64,000 nt of DNA. It comes from Candidatus Palauibacter scopulicola. GTDB taxonomy: Bacteria; Gemmatimonadota; Gemmatimonadetes; Palauibacterales; Palauibacteraceae. Both the position numbers and the translations under genes were made by a program. Each line of letters starts with the position of its first letter. Position 1 is the first letter of the stretch. The stretch is taken from the NCBI RefSeq assembly GCF_947581915.1, contig NZ_CANPWG010000068.1, positions 1 to 64,000 on the forward strand, read 5' to 3'. Below, piece by piece: positions 37,794-46,683 of the stretch. The notes below the pieces were generated by a model that saw only the letters and a program-made list of their open reading frames with translations, made no database searches and was not told the DNA's origin.

Positions 37794-38021
37794 TCAGGTC
37801 CGGTTTCTCGCCATATGGGACCGGTCGTGGTCCCGGTCAACGGTCGTATCGATGCCGCGGACGAATCCCCGAGCGGCCTCGATGGGTTGGAGCGGAATCA
37901 ACTGGACCCGCCCGTCGAAAGCCAGGACTTGCACTTCCTGCCCCGGACGGAGACCCAGGCTTTCCCGCACCGCCTTGGGAATCACGATCCGATACCGGGA
38001 AGAAACGGTCACAATGCTCAA
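37794..38021 (-). CDS. AbrB/MazE-like antitoxin coupled to the OLD nuclease gene
   Basis: The protein has 75 residues from a TTG at 38021 (a GTG at 38012 is equally possible). The swapped-hairpin domain is VTVSSRYRIVIPKAVRESLG, followed by LRPGQEVQVLAFDGRVQLI. The tail GFVRGIDTTVDRDHDR is typical of VapB proteins that pair with a PIN toxin. No PIN gene follows. The stop (TGA at 37796-37794) is one base from the ATG of the OLD-family gene, so the two are co-translated. It is either a regulator of the nuclease or the remains of a vapBC pair whose toxin was replaced. Confidence 0.8.
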   Translation of the reverse strand: MSIVTVSSRYRIVIPKAVRESLGLRPGQEVQVLAFDGRVQLIPLQPIEAARGFVRGIDTTVDRDHDRSHMARNRT

Positions 38022-38032
38022 CGTGCAATCCG

Positions 38033-40888
38033 TCAGTTGGGGATGATGCGGACCACGCGGCCGTTGCGGTCGACGACGCGGATGGGGCCGCGGAGGATGT
38101 CGTCGCCGTAGGGGATTCGGCGTTCGGGCGTGGCGCGGGCGCCTCCCGTGGATCCGGGGATCCGGTAGAGTTCGGCGAGCCCGACCTTGACGTCGTACCC
38201 CAGGTCCGCCAGCGACTGGACGGTGATGAGGCTCAGGAGGTCGCGCTCGCCCGCCGCCTGGAAGGGCGTCATCAACTCGTGGCCCAGCACGGACTCCCGC
38301 CAGTGGGAGTCGGCCGCCCCCGGGCTCGATGCGTTTTCGACCGGGACTTTCTCGCCGTCGTCGTAGTTCGCGCCGCCCCGCTCGTCGAACGCGGCGATGG
38401 CCAGAGGCCCCGTGAAATGGGTGTCCGCTCCCGTGTTGTGGACGGACGGGTTCCGGAGCAGGCCGTGGTCGACCCACACCGTCCCGATCCCCAGGACGTG
38501 GCCGATCTCGTGCAGGATCACCTCCTCGACATCCTTGAGGTTCCCCCTCTCCTCGAGCCGGGCGAGGTCCGTCGCGTCGAGTTCGAGGGCGCCGACGGCA
38601 GGCAAGCGGGACTCTTCGCGGACAACGCACGGACCGGCCCGGGCCAGGACGCCGTCCTCGCCGTCGATCTCCCGGACGGACGCCACGACCACGATGTCGT
38701 CCACGGTGCCGATGCGCTGATCCGTCGTGATGTCCCAGCAGCCGGGCGCCATATCCTGGCCGAGCGGGACATCCGCCAGTTCCGTGTCCGCCAGGATGGC
38801 CGTCCAGGAATCGACGGCGTCGGCGAAGGCCTCGGCCTGGGAATCCGTCACCTCATCGAGGAGGATGAGGTCGATGTCGAAGGGCCGTGAAGCCGCCTCT
38901 CTCACGATCACGGGGAAGGAAAGCTCCGCGGTCGCGCCCGGCGGGTCGGTCGCCGTGAGGGTGACGGTCGTGGAACCCGCGGCGACGGGGGTGAGCGTCA
39001 CGACGCCATCTTCGGCGGTCACGGTCGCCACGCCGGCGTCGACTGTGGCGGCCGAGATGCGCACGGCGGCGCCCTCGGGGTCCCGGAAGTAGTCCGACGC
39101 CGTGAACGTGGTTGGGTGGGCGCCGGACTGCAGGCGCTGGGGCGCCACTTCGCGCTCCGGCACCGGCGGCGCGTTCGTCCCCTCCCCGAAGAGGATGAGT
39201 GGGTCGCCCAGCCCGATCTCGATGCCCGTCACCTGTCGCGGGACCGCGGGCGCCGGGCCCGCCACCACCTGGACCTCGTCCTGGCCGCCCTCGGTCGCCG
39301 TCACCGTGATCTCCGCGCTCCGTTCGCTCCCCGCTTCGAGGCCCGCCACCTCCGCCGAGAGCGTGCCTCCCCGCGCGGAGAGCGGAACCGGCATGGCGAA
39401 CGGTGCCCCCTCGGCCACGGCGAGCGCGATCCGGGCGGGACCCGTGGCGGCGGGATCCGGATTGTCGGTCCGCTGGAGCTCGAGGGCGAGCGCGAACGGG
39501 GCCCCCGGGTTCTCCGCCAGGAGGAGCGTGTCGAGACTCGACAGGCCGGCGAACACCCGCTCCGGCAGCGCGGCCAGGCGGTTCCCGTCCAGCCGCAGCA
39601 CGCGGAGCGCGGAGAGGCCCGAGAGCAGCCCCTCGGGCAGGTCGGCGAGCCGGTTGCCGTACAGACGCAGCGACTCCAGGCGGGACAGGTCTGCGAACGC
39701 GCCCTCCGGCAGCGCCGCGAGCAAGTTCCGGTCCAGCCGCAACTCGCGGAGGCTGGAGAGGCCCGCGAAGACGCCGGCGGGAAGCGTCTCGAGCCCGGTG
39801 TCCTGGAGCAGCAGGCTCTCGAGCGCGGAGAGTCCGCCGAACGTGCCCGCCTCCAGCGCACCGATCCGGCCGTTGCCGAGGTAGAGCCACTTCAGGTTGT
39901 CGAGTCCGGCGAAGACGCCGTTGCCCAGGGTCTTGAAGGCGTTGGCGCCCAGGTGCAGCCGCTCCAGGCCCGCGAGTTCCGCGAACGCGCCCGCCGGCAG
40001 GGTGGCGAGCGCGTTGGACCGCACCTCCAGCGTCTCGAGCGACGTGAGTCCCGCGAAGGCGTCTGCCGAGAGCGTCGCGAGTGCGTTGTCGCCGAGATCC
40101 AGCGTCTTCAGGCGCCCGAGACCCGCGAACGCGTTGGCGGGCAGCGTCTCGAAGCCGTTGTTCCGCAGGCGCAGTGTCTCGAGGCTCGTGAGATCGGCGA
40201 ATACGCCGACCGGGAACGCGGTGAAGCCGACGCCGGAGAGGTCCAGGTTCCGGAGGTTGTACAGGCCTGAAAGATCGCCCGGCCTGAGGGTGGGGATCGC
40301 GATGCCCGCGAGGTTAAGCGTCGTGATCCCCAGGTGCGCCGTCGTAACGCCCGAGCAACTCTCGGCGCGGCTCCGGACGACGAGGGCGTCCCGGATCTCC
40401 GGAGTTCGGTCGCAGACGCCCTCCGCGATCGTCACCAGAGTCGAGGTGGTCGCTCCCAGTGCGTATCCCGCGCCCGTGGCCGGCGCATCCAGGCTGAAGA
40501 GGAAGGCTTCGCGCGCGGGTTCGATGTCGTCGTCGTCCCGGATCGCGATCCGGACCTCCGCGACGCTTGTCCCGGCGGGAACGGACACCGAACCATCGGT
40601 CCGATAGTCCGCCGTGTCCGCGTCCGCGGTGGCCGGGTCTCCGTCCGCGCTCAGCGTGTAGCGGACGGCGATGGGCGAGCCCGGCGGGGGATCGAGACGG
40701 ACCGACACGATCGCGTCCAGGCCCTCGGATACGCCTCCCGCCAAGGCGCTGACCGTCGCCACCGGCGTCCGCGCGGGGTCCGGCCCCGGCCCCGGGTCGG
40801 TGCTGCCGCCGCCGCACCCGGCGACCGCCGCCGCGACGCCCGCCGCAACGCCCGCCAGCGTCCGCCCGCTCCGTGTCCGATCCACCAT
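38033..40888 (-). CDS. Surface lipoprotein with Calx-beta, leucine-rich repeats and a leishmanolysin-like metallopeptidase domain
   Basis: The protein has 951 residues. A lipobox signal (AVAGC) is followed by a Calx-beta-like domain (about 45-165). About a dozen animal-type LRRs of the form FAGLxxLxxLxLxxNxLxxLPxG occupy about 195-470. A linker and an Ig/cadherin-like unit (TFTASDYFRDPEGAAV, VTLTATDPPG) follow. The C-terminal domain begins FDIDLILLDEV and carries VILHEIGHVLGIG (near 790), the HExxH zinc motif of M8/metzincin type, plus HELMTPF. It probably binds and cuts an external protein. The gene lies 4 bases after the hipA remnant and 11 bases before the AbrB gene. Confidence 0.85.
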   Translation of the reverse strand: MVDRTRSGRTLAGVAAGVAAAVAGCGGGSTDPGPGPDPARTPVATVSALAGGVSEGLDAIVSVRLDPPPGSPIAVRYTLSADGDPATADADTADYRTDGSVSVPAGTSVAEVRIAIRDDDDIEPAREAFLFSLDAPATGAGYALGATTSTLVTIAEGVCDRTPEIRDALVVRSRAESCSGVTTAHLGITTLNLAGIAIPTLRPGDLSGLYNLRNLDLSGVGFTAFPVGVFADLTSLETLRLRNNGFETLPANAFAGLGRLKTLDLGDNALATLSADAFAGLTSLETLEVRSNALATLPAGAFAELAGLERLHLGANAFKTLGNGVFAGLDNLKWLYLGNGRIGALEAGTFGGLSALESLLLQDTGLETLPAGVFAGLSSLRELRLDRNLLAALPEGAFADLSRLESLRLYGNRLADLPEGLLSGLSALRVLRLDGNRLAALPERVFAGLSSLDTLLLAENPGAPFALALELQRTDNPDPAATGPARIALAVAEGAPFAMPVPLSARGGTLSAEVAGLEAGSERSAEITVTATEGGQDEVQVVAGPAPAVPRQVTGIEIGLGDPLILFGEGTNAPPVPEREVAPQRLQSGAHPTTFTASDYFRDPEGAAVRISAATVDAGVATVTAEDGVVTLTPVAAGSTTVTLTATDPPGATAELSFPVIVREAASRPFDIDLILLDEVTDSQAEAFADAVDSWTAILADTELADVPLGQDMAPGCWDITTDQRIGTVDDIVVVASVREIDGEDGVLARAGPCVVREESRLPAVGALELDATDLARLEERGNLKDVEEVILHEIGHVLGIGTVWVDHGLLRNPSVHNTGADTHFTGPLAIAAFDERGGANYDDGEKVPVENASSPGAADSHWRESVLGHELMTPFQAAGERDLLSLITVQSLADLGYDVKVGLAELYRIPGSTGGARATPERRIPYGDDILRGPIRVVDRNGRVVRIIPN

Positions 40889-40892
40889 CAGC

Positions 40893-41301
40893 TCACCGTG
40901 AAGACGTCCCGTAACCGGCCGCCTGGTCCAGATCCTCGTGAACGAAGGCGGACTCCATCCGCATGATCTCCTCCGGGGGAGCGCCGAGATCCGTTGCGGT
41001 GTCGCGCCAGGCGGACACTACCCGCCCGATCTGGCCCACGATCCGCTTCGCGTCGTCGAGATCCAGACCATAGTACTCCGCGGTCGCCAGCGCGCGTTCC
41101 ACCGAGGCGGTGCCGTCGTACTCGTCGATGTACGTCTGCAGGACCCGGGGGCCGACCTCTGCCGGGGTCGGGTTCAGGTCGTACGCCGGGGAAAGCCGCC
41201 AGCCCCGTCCGTCCTCATACAGATGAGGATGCTGAATAAAGCCTGCCGACGAGGAGGGGCGCGTCGTTCAGCTCCAGATGGACCAGTATCTGGCGTTCCA
41301 C
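40893..41301 (-). pseudogene. hipA: hipA remnant with internal deletion and frameshift
   Basis: From a GTG at 41301 the first 30 codons read VERQILVHLELNDAPLLVGRLY, a normal HipA N-terminus. The frame then shifts near 41230-41215. The rest encodes LYEDGRGWRLSPAYDLNPTP and DDAKRIVGQIGRVVSAWRD, a good HipA C-terminus, ending at 40893. About 850 bases for the kinase core, including the ATP-binding and catalytic loops, are missing compared with a full gene of about 1260 bases. The product cannot be an active Ser/Thr kinase. The intact hipB lies just upstream. Confidence 0.85.
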
Positions 41302-41311
41302 GCGGGTCGCC

Positions 41312-41671
41312 TCAGGTGCCCCCGCGCTCACGCCGCGAGCGGGGCGTGGAGACGCGTACGCGTTGCGGCAGGCGTTCCTCGAGCAGATCGAGCCCGAGCC
41401 CGTCCCGCTTGCGGTCGGCCAGTTCCGCCAGGCCGTCCTCCATCCCCAGGACAAAAAGCACGGTCGCGTAGTTGCCCATCGAGACGCCCGGATCACCCCG
41501 CTCGACCTTGCCGAGGGTGGTTCGGCTGATCAGTGCCCGTTCCGCCATCGTCGCCGCACGGATGCGGCGACGGAGACGGGCATCCCTGATGTCGGAGCCG
41601 AGCTTGCGGAGGAGTCGTCGAACCGGAAGCGGCAACGTGCCGTGAATGTTGTTCTTCATCGTAACGGCCAT
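41312..41671 (-). CDS. hipB: HipB-like XRE antitoxin/repressor
   Basis: The protein has 119 residues from the ATG at 41671; an ATG at 41659 is possible. The helix-turn-helix core is IRDARLRRRIRAATMAERAL, then ISRTTLGKVERGDPGVSMGNY, as in HipB-type antitoxins. The C-terminal part (YATVLFVLGMEDGLAELADR) fits the dimer region. An 8-bp-arm inverted repeat lies immediately upstream and is a likely operator. With the hipA kinase gutted, the protein may persist only as a repressor. Confidence 0.85.
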   Translation of the reverse strand: MAVTMKNNIHGTLPLPVRRLLRKLGSDIRDARLRRRIRAATMAERALISRTTLGKVERGDPGVSMGNYATVLFVLGMEDGLAELADRKRDGLGLDLLEERLPQRVRVSTPRSRRERGGT

Positions 41672-41679
41672 GATAGTGG

Positions 41680-41710
41680 ACGGTATGAGCCATACCGTAC
41701 ATTATTACGG
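41680..41710 (-). promoter_or_regulatory. hipB operator: two overlapping inverted repeats
   Basis: ACGGTATG-AGC-CATACCGT (41680-41698) is a perfect 8-bp inverted repeat. CCGTA-N6-TACGG (41695-41710) overlaps it. Both sit within 40 bases upstream of the hipB start, where HipB dimers are expected to bind and repress their own promoter. Confidence 0.7.
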
Positions 41711-41727
41711 TCGTTACGACAAGCTGG

Positions 41728-44700
41728 TCATTCTCCGCCTCCGCGCGCGCCGGCCGCCCGGTCGGGGGAGACGTAGCCGTCGAGGATGTCTTCCCGTACC
41801 CGGTCGGGCGGGCGCCGTGCCGCGTCGCCGAGGCCGCCGCCCCCCGGCGTCTCCAGCACGATGCGCCGGCCGGGCGGGACGATCTCGCGGCCCTTGGGCC
41901 GGAACTCGCCCACGCCGGGCACGTGGACTCGCCCCGCGGCCCCGTCCCCGCCCCCGTCGCGTCCCCGGGCCGGGTTGCGGACCCGCTCGAACATCTTCGA
42001 GACGGCGAACGCCTCGCCGTCCGCGTGCGAGATCTCCATCACCTGGCCGAGGCCGCCGCGGAACTCGCCGGGGCCGCCGGAGTCGGGGAGGTACTCCTTC
42101 CGCCAGAAGATGAGCGGCGCGACCGTCTCGGTGATTTCGATCGGCGTGCTGCGGACTCCGGAGGGAAACGCCGTCGCCGAGAGCCCGTCCTTCCCGGGGC
42201 GGGCGCCCGTGCCGCCGGCGTGGAAGGGGTTCACGACGAACTCCGCGCCGCCGTACCGGTAGGCGCCGGTCAGTCCCGGCCCGGCCATGATGACGGGGTT
42301 CCAGAGGCACGACGCGCCTTCCGCGGGGACGGCTCCCGGTTCCAGCGCCTGTTCGAGGCAGCCGAGGACGACGTCCGGCAGCATCTGTCCGATCGCGTGG
42401 CGCGCGGAAACGGCGGCGGGAGGGGGCGCGTTGAGCAGCGAGCCGGGCGGGGCGGAGACTTCGATCGCCGCCAGCGACCCCGCGTTGTTCGGGACCTCGG
42501 AACCGACGATGCAGCGGACGCCGAACGAACTGTAGGCGCGCGTATAGGTCACGGGGACGTTGATGCCGCGCGACGACATCGGCGAGGTGCCGTCCCAGTC
42601 GATCGTGATCGTCCCATCGGGCAGGACCGTGAGCGCGCACACGAGGTCGAGGTCCTCGTCGTAGCCGTCGATCCGCATCCGGTTCCGGTACGTCCCCGGG
42701 CGGAGCGCGCCGATCCGCTCCCGCATCGCCCGCCGGGAGGTGGAGATGATCGTCTCCGCCAGCGGCTCCAGCGAATCGATCCCGAACTCCGACATCATCG
42801 CCACCAGCCGCTCGCACCCCGTGCGGTTGCAGGCGGCCAGCGAGTAGAGGTCGCCCTGGGCGACATCCGGGTCCCGCACGTTCGCCCGCACCAGCCGCAT
42901 GAGCGTCTCGTCCACCCGTCCGCCCCGGATGAGGTAGCCGATGGGAAGGCGGATCCCCTCCTCGAACACCTGGTTCGCGTCCGCCCCGAAGCCGCGGCCC
43001 CCGACATCGGCGATGTGGCTCGTGGCCGCGAACAGCGCGACGGGGCGCCCGTCCAGGAAGGTCGGCGTGACCACCGTGAAGTCGTTGAGGTGTCCGGTGC
43101 CCTCCCATGGATCGTTCGTGACGAGGACATCGTCCTCGTGCAGTGTGTCCACGGGGAAATCCCGGAGGAAGAACCCGACGGAGGCGGCCATCGCGTTGAC
43201 GTGCCCGGGCGTGCCCGTGACGGCCTGCGCGAGCATGCGCCCGGAGAGGTCGAACACGCCGGCGGAGAGGTCGCCCGCCTCGCGCACGGGCGTCGAGAAG
43301 GCGGTGCGGACGAGCGTCCGGGCCTGCTCCTCGACCACGGACAGAAGCCGGCTCCACATGATCTGCCCTTCGAGGGCGGCGATCCCGGTTGGCGCGCCGG
43401 TGCCCGCCGCGCCCGCCACGCCCCCCGCGCCTGCCGCGCGCTCCGCTGCCCCCCGCTCCGCCGCCCTCCGCTCGACGAGGAGGTGGCCGCCGGCGACGGC
43501 CCGCGCCGCCCAGCCGTCCGGGACCACGGTGGTCGTCTGGTCCTCGGCGATCAGGGCCGGGCCTCCGACGCGGATCCCCTCCGCGAGCGCGGCGCGCGTG
43601 TGAACCGCAGCGGTCATCGACTCTGCGCCCGTTCCGTCCCACAGCTCGGTCCGCCGCTCGGGCTCCGGTTCCCCCGCGGCGGCTCGCCCCTTGGCCGACG
43701 TTCCCGCGGGAACGTCCGCTTCGGCCAGTTGCCCGACGGGCGGGGTCCGGTCACGGGGTGACGTTCCCGCGGGAACGTCTGTGGCCTTCGCAGCGCCCTC
43801 CGCAGCGGGCGCCGACACGACGAGCGTCCAGCTCAGCACCTCGATGTCGAGTCCCGGAATCGTGCGGCCGTACACCGTCTCGTAGCTGCGGTCGAACGCG
43901 TCGCGCAGCTCCGCCGCGTCATCGAGGTCGCCGGGGAGATCGACGCCGATCTCGTGCCCCTGCCCGACGTAGCGCATGTAGGCGCGCGCCTTCTCGCTCG
44001 TCGCTGCGCCCGGCGCCCCGCGCGAGACCACGGCCTCCGCCTCGTCTCTCATTTCATCGAACACCTCCCGCACGACGGCGGGATCGAACCCGGACAGGCG
44101 CATGTAACGGCTGCGCACGACCTCATAGGAGATCGGGGCGAGGAGGAAGCCGACGGCCGATCCCACGCCGGCGTCGGCAGGCACCAGAAAGCGGTCCACC
44201 TCCAGCTTGTCCGCCAGGCGCGCCGCGTGGATGGGGGCGGAGCCGCCGAAGGCGATGAGCGTGCGTCCCGCCACCCCCTTCCCCCACTCGATCGCGTGCG
44301 TGCGCGCGGCGTTGGACATGTTCTCGTCCACCATCTCGCTGATCCCGAGCGCGGCGAGCCTCGCGTCGAGCCCCAGTTCGCGTCCCACGCGGGATTCGAT
44401 CGCGGCCGCCGCCCGTCCCCGGTCGAGGGAGATCGAGCCTCCGGCGAAAAGCTGCGGATCGATCCGCCCCAGGACGACATCGGCGTCCGTCACCGTGGGC
44501 TCGTCCCCGCCGCGGCCGTACGCCGCCGGCCCCGGCTCCGACCCGGCGCTCCCGGGCCCGACCTGGATCCGCTCAAGGTCGTCCACGCCGGCGATCGACC
44601 CGCCCCCGGCCCCGATCTCCACCATCTCGATCACGGGAATCCGCACTGGGAGCCCGCTCCCCTGCTTGAAGCGGTAGCTGCGGGCGACCTCGAAGGTGCG

Positions 44701-45627
44701 CGAGTGGAGCGGCCGTCCGCCGTCGATCACGCACAGCTTCGCCGTCGTTCCGCCCATGTCGAAGGAGAGGACGTCTCCGAGGTCGAGGCTCCGCGCGAGG
44801 TGGCTGGCGAGGATGGCGCCCCCCGCCGGCCCGGACTCCACCAGGCGGACGGGCGCGGCGACCGCCGTCTCTAGCGTCGTGAGGCCCCCGCCCGAAGTCA
44901 TGAGGAGGAAGGGGCAGGCGAGCCCCGACTCGCGCAGCGAAGCCGCGAGTCCCGTCAGGTAGCGGGCCATGAGCGGCTGGACATAGGCGTTCGCGCACGC
45001 CGTCGACTGCCGCTCGTACTCCCGCACCTCCGGACACACGTCCGAGGCCAGCGTCACCGGAAGGCCCGGCCTCCACGCGTCGAGGATTTCCCCGATCCGC
45101 CGCTCGTGGGCCGGGTTCGCGTAGCCGTGAATGAGCCCGACCGCGACGGACTCCACCTCCTCCGCCTCGAGCGTCGGGAGGAGCGCCCGCACGGAGTCCT
45201 CCTCCAGCGGGATGAGGACGCGGCCGCGGTGGTCGACCCGCTCTTCCACCGGGAGCCGGAGACGGCGGGGGACGAGCGGGGCAGGGCGGTCGACGCCGAT
45301 GTCGTACTGCTCGAAGCGGTTCTCGTGCGCCATCTCCAGCGCGTCGCGGTGCCCCGACGTCACGATGAGCGCCGTGCGCGCGCCCCGCCGCTCGATGACC
45401 GCGTTCGTGGCCAGCGTCGTGCCGTGGATGACGAGCCGGACGGCGGAGGGTGGGACGTCCGCGAGCCCCAGCACCTTGTGCACGCCCTCGAGAACGCCCC
45501 GTTCGGGCGCGGCGGCGGTCGTGAGCACCTTCGTCGTGACGAGGCGTCCGCCGGTCTCCAGCGCCACGTCCGTGAAGGTGCCGCCGATGTCGATGGCGAG
45601 CCGTGCGTCGGGCACTGGTCCGCCCAT
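41728..45627 (-). CDS. Single-chain HyuA-HyuB hydantoinase/oxoprolinase
   Basis: The protein has 1299 residues from the ATG at 45627. The HyuA half (1 to about 740) starts RLAIDIGGTFTDVALETGG, the ASKHA phosphate loop, with LSFDMGGTTAKLCVIDGG further on. The HyuB half (from about 752) contains GQIMWSRLLSVVEEQARTLV, then VLVTNDPWEGTGHLNDFTVV and the Gly-rich end LETPGGGGLGD. Separate A and B subunits are usual in bacteria; the fused form recalls eukaryotic 5-oxoprolinase. It likely opens a hydantoin or oxoproline ring with ATP. Two copies of the 20-bp palindrome, 63 bases apart, sit in frame in the end of the HyuA half and encode DVPAGTS each. The gene overlaps the SDR stop by one base. Confidence 0.9.
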   Translation of the reverse strand: MGGPVPDARLAIDIGGTFTDVALETGGRLVTTKVLTTAAAPERGVLEGVHKVLGLADVPPSAVRLVIHGTTLATNAVIERRGARTALIVTSGHRDALEMAHENRFEQYDIGVDRPAPLVPRRLRLPVEERVDHRGRVLIPLEEDSVRALLPTLEAEEVESVAVGLIHGYANPAHERRIGEILDAWRPGLPVTLASDVCPEVREYERQSTACANAYVQPLMARYLTGLAASLRESGLACPFLLMTSGGGLTTLETAVAAPVRLVESGPAGGAILASHLARSLDLGDVLSFDMGGTTAKLCVIDGGRPLHSRTFEVARSYRFKQGSGLPVRIPVIEMVEIGAGGGSIAGVDDLERIQVGPGSAGSEPGPAAYGRGGDEPTVTDADVVLGRIDPQLFAGGSISLDRGRAAAAIESRVGRELGLDARLAALGISEMVDENMSNAARTHAIEWGKGVAGRTLIAFGGSAPIHAARLADKLEVDRFLVPADAGVGSAVGFLLAPISYEVVRSRYMRLSGFDPAVVREVFDEMRDEAEAVVSRGAPGAATSEKARAYMRYVGQGHEIGVDLPGDLDDAAELRDAFDRSYETVYGRTIPGLDIEVLSWTLVVSAPAAEGAAKATDVPAGTSPRDRTPPVGQLAEADVPAGTSAKGRAAAGEPEPERRTELWDGTGAESMTAAVHTRAALAEGIRVGGPALIAEDQTTTVVPDGWAARAVAGGHLLVERRAAERGAAERAAGAGGVAGAAGTGAPTGIAALEGQIMWSRLLSVVEEQARTLVRTAFSTPVREAGDLSAGVFDLSGRMLAQAVTGTPGHVNAMAASVGFFLRDFPVDTLHEDDVLVTNDPWEGTGHLNDFTVVTPTFLDGRPVALFAATSHIADVGGRGFGADANQVFEEGIRLPIGYLIRGGRVDETLMRLVRANVRDPDVAQGDLYSLAACNRTGCERLVAMMSEFGIDSLEPLAETIISTSRRAMRERIGALRPGTYRNRMRIDGYDEDLDLVCALTVLPDGTITIDWDGTSPMSSRGINVPVTYTRAYSSFGVRCIVGSEVPNNAGSLAAIEVSAPPGSLLNAPPPAAVSARHAIGQMLPDVVLGCLEQALEPGAVPAEGASCLWNPVIMAGPGLTGAYRYGGAEFVVNPFHAGGTGARPGKDGLSATAFPSGVRSTPIEITETVAPLIFWRKEYLPDSGGPGEFRGGLGQVMEISHADGEAFAVSKMFERVRNPARGRDGGGDGAAGRVHVPGVGEFRPKGREIVPPGRRIVLETPGGGGLGDAARRPPDRVREDILDGYVSPDRAAGARGGGE
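43697..43716. repeat. Palindrome copy 4 (inside hydantoinase gene)
   Basis: GACGTTCCCGCGGGAACGTC is in frame with the hydantoinase, encoding DVPAGTS near residue 638. It lies 63 bases (21 codons) from copy 5. Confidence 0.92.
43760..43779. repeat. Palindrome copy 5 (inside hydantoinase gene)
   Basis: This is the same perfect 20-bp palindrome, in frame near residue 617 and also encoding DVPAGTS. The surrounding 60-residue linker is low in complexity (Ala, Glu, Gly, Pro), and the insertions do not disrupt a recognised motif. Confidence 0.92.
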
Positions 45628-46415
45628 CACCCGTCTTCGCGCAGCGGAACCGTGTAGTTCAGCGCCAGCCGTCCGCCGTCCGGGTAGATCGTCTCCCCGG
45701 TGAGGTACGAGGCGTAGTCGCTCGCGAGGAAGACGGCCACCGTCCCGATCTCGGCCGGGTCCCCGAACCGTCCCAGCGGCGTGCGGGAGAGGATCGTGCG
45801 CCGCGCTTCCTCGTCGGCGATCACCGAGTCGAGGATGTCGGTGACGATCGTCCCCGGCCCGATCGCGTTGACCCGGATGTCGTGCGGCGCGAGCGCGATG
45901 GCCATCACCTTCGTGAGCTGCATGACCCCGCCCTTGGAGGCCGCGTAGGCGAGCTGGTTCGGAATTGTCACCACCGCGTTCGTCGACGACATGTGGATGA
46001 TCGACCCCTTCACCCCGCGCGCGACCATGTCCCGCGCCACGAGACGGGAGACGAGGAAGGTCCCGCGCAGGTTCACGCCCAGCACCCGGTCGAAGTCCTC
46101 GACCTCGGCGTCCAGAATCGAGCCCGCGGCGACGATCCCCGCGTTGTTGAGCAGGATGTCGCAGCGGCCGAAGCGTTCCGTGCAGGCGTCGAGCAGGGCC
46201 GCGCAGTCGTCTTCCCGGCTCACGTCGGCGCGCACGGCGAGGGTTTCCCGCCCCGTCTCCTCCGCGATGCGGCGGGCCGTGTCCGCGCAGCGCTCCTCCA
46301 GCACGTCCCCCAGCACGACATCCGCCCCGTGACGGGCGAAGGCGAGCGCGCACGCGGCGCCGATCCCCTTCGCCGCCCCCGTGACGATGGCCGTCTTCCC
46401 CTCGAGTGTGATCAC
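45627..46415 (-). CDS. Short-chain dehydrogenase/reductase
   Basis: The protein has 262 residues from a GTG at 46415, preceded by GAAGGG. It shows the SDR cofactor motif TGAAKGIGAACA, NNAGIV, the catalytic Ser in IIHMSSTNAV and YAASK, and the C-terminal YLTGETIYPDGG. It uses NAD or NADP; Asp in VVLGDVLEE suggests NAD. The stop overlaps the hydantoinase ATG by one base, so the two enzymes are probably co-translated and act in one pathway. The substrate is unknown. Confidence 0.93.
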   Translation of the reverse strand: MITLEGKTAIVTGAAKGIGAACALAFARHGADVVLGDVLEERCADTARRIAEETGRETLAVRADVSREDDCAALLDACTERFGRCDILLNNAGIVAAGSILDAEVEDFDRVLGVNLRGTFLVSRLVARDMVARGVKGSIIHMSSTNAVVTIPNQLAYAASKGGVMQLTKVMAIALAPHDIRVNAIGPGTIVTDILDSVIADEEARRTILSRTPLGRFGDPAEIGTVAVFLASDYASYLTGETIYPDGGRLALNYTVPLREDG

Positions 46416-46643
46416 GCTGAGCCCTTCCTGGTTCGGTTGACGTGCCCCTGTCGCGCCTCCTCGATGCGGCGCTTCCCACGCTCCGCTGCACGGTGATGAT
46501 CCCGCGTTGATCGTCGGAGCGAAGCTGGGGAGGTCGGAGCGGCGGTCCCTATCGTATCGACGAAAGCGGCGTGTGGCATGCAACAGCGGAATCTCACCGC
46601 GGACGGGTTACAAAGTCTACCTCTCGTGCTTAGGTTCTCGGCA

Positions 46644-46682
46644 TGGTATCTTCGTAAAATATACCAGAAACACGGAGTATAC
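46644..46682 (+). promoter_or_regulatory. Promoter/operator of the second vapBC module
   Basis: TGGTAT (46644-46649) and ATACCA (46661-46666) form an inverted repeat around an AT-rich -10-like TAAAAT. GTATAC (46677-46682) repeats the motif just before the start. This is an AT-rich island in GC-rich surroundings and the expected binding region for the AbrB antitoxin that follows. Confidence 0.55.
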
Positions 46683-46683
46683 C

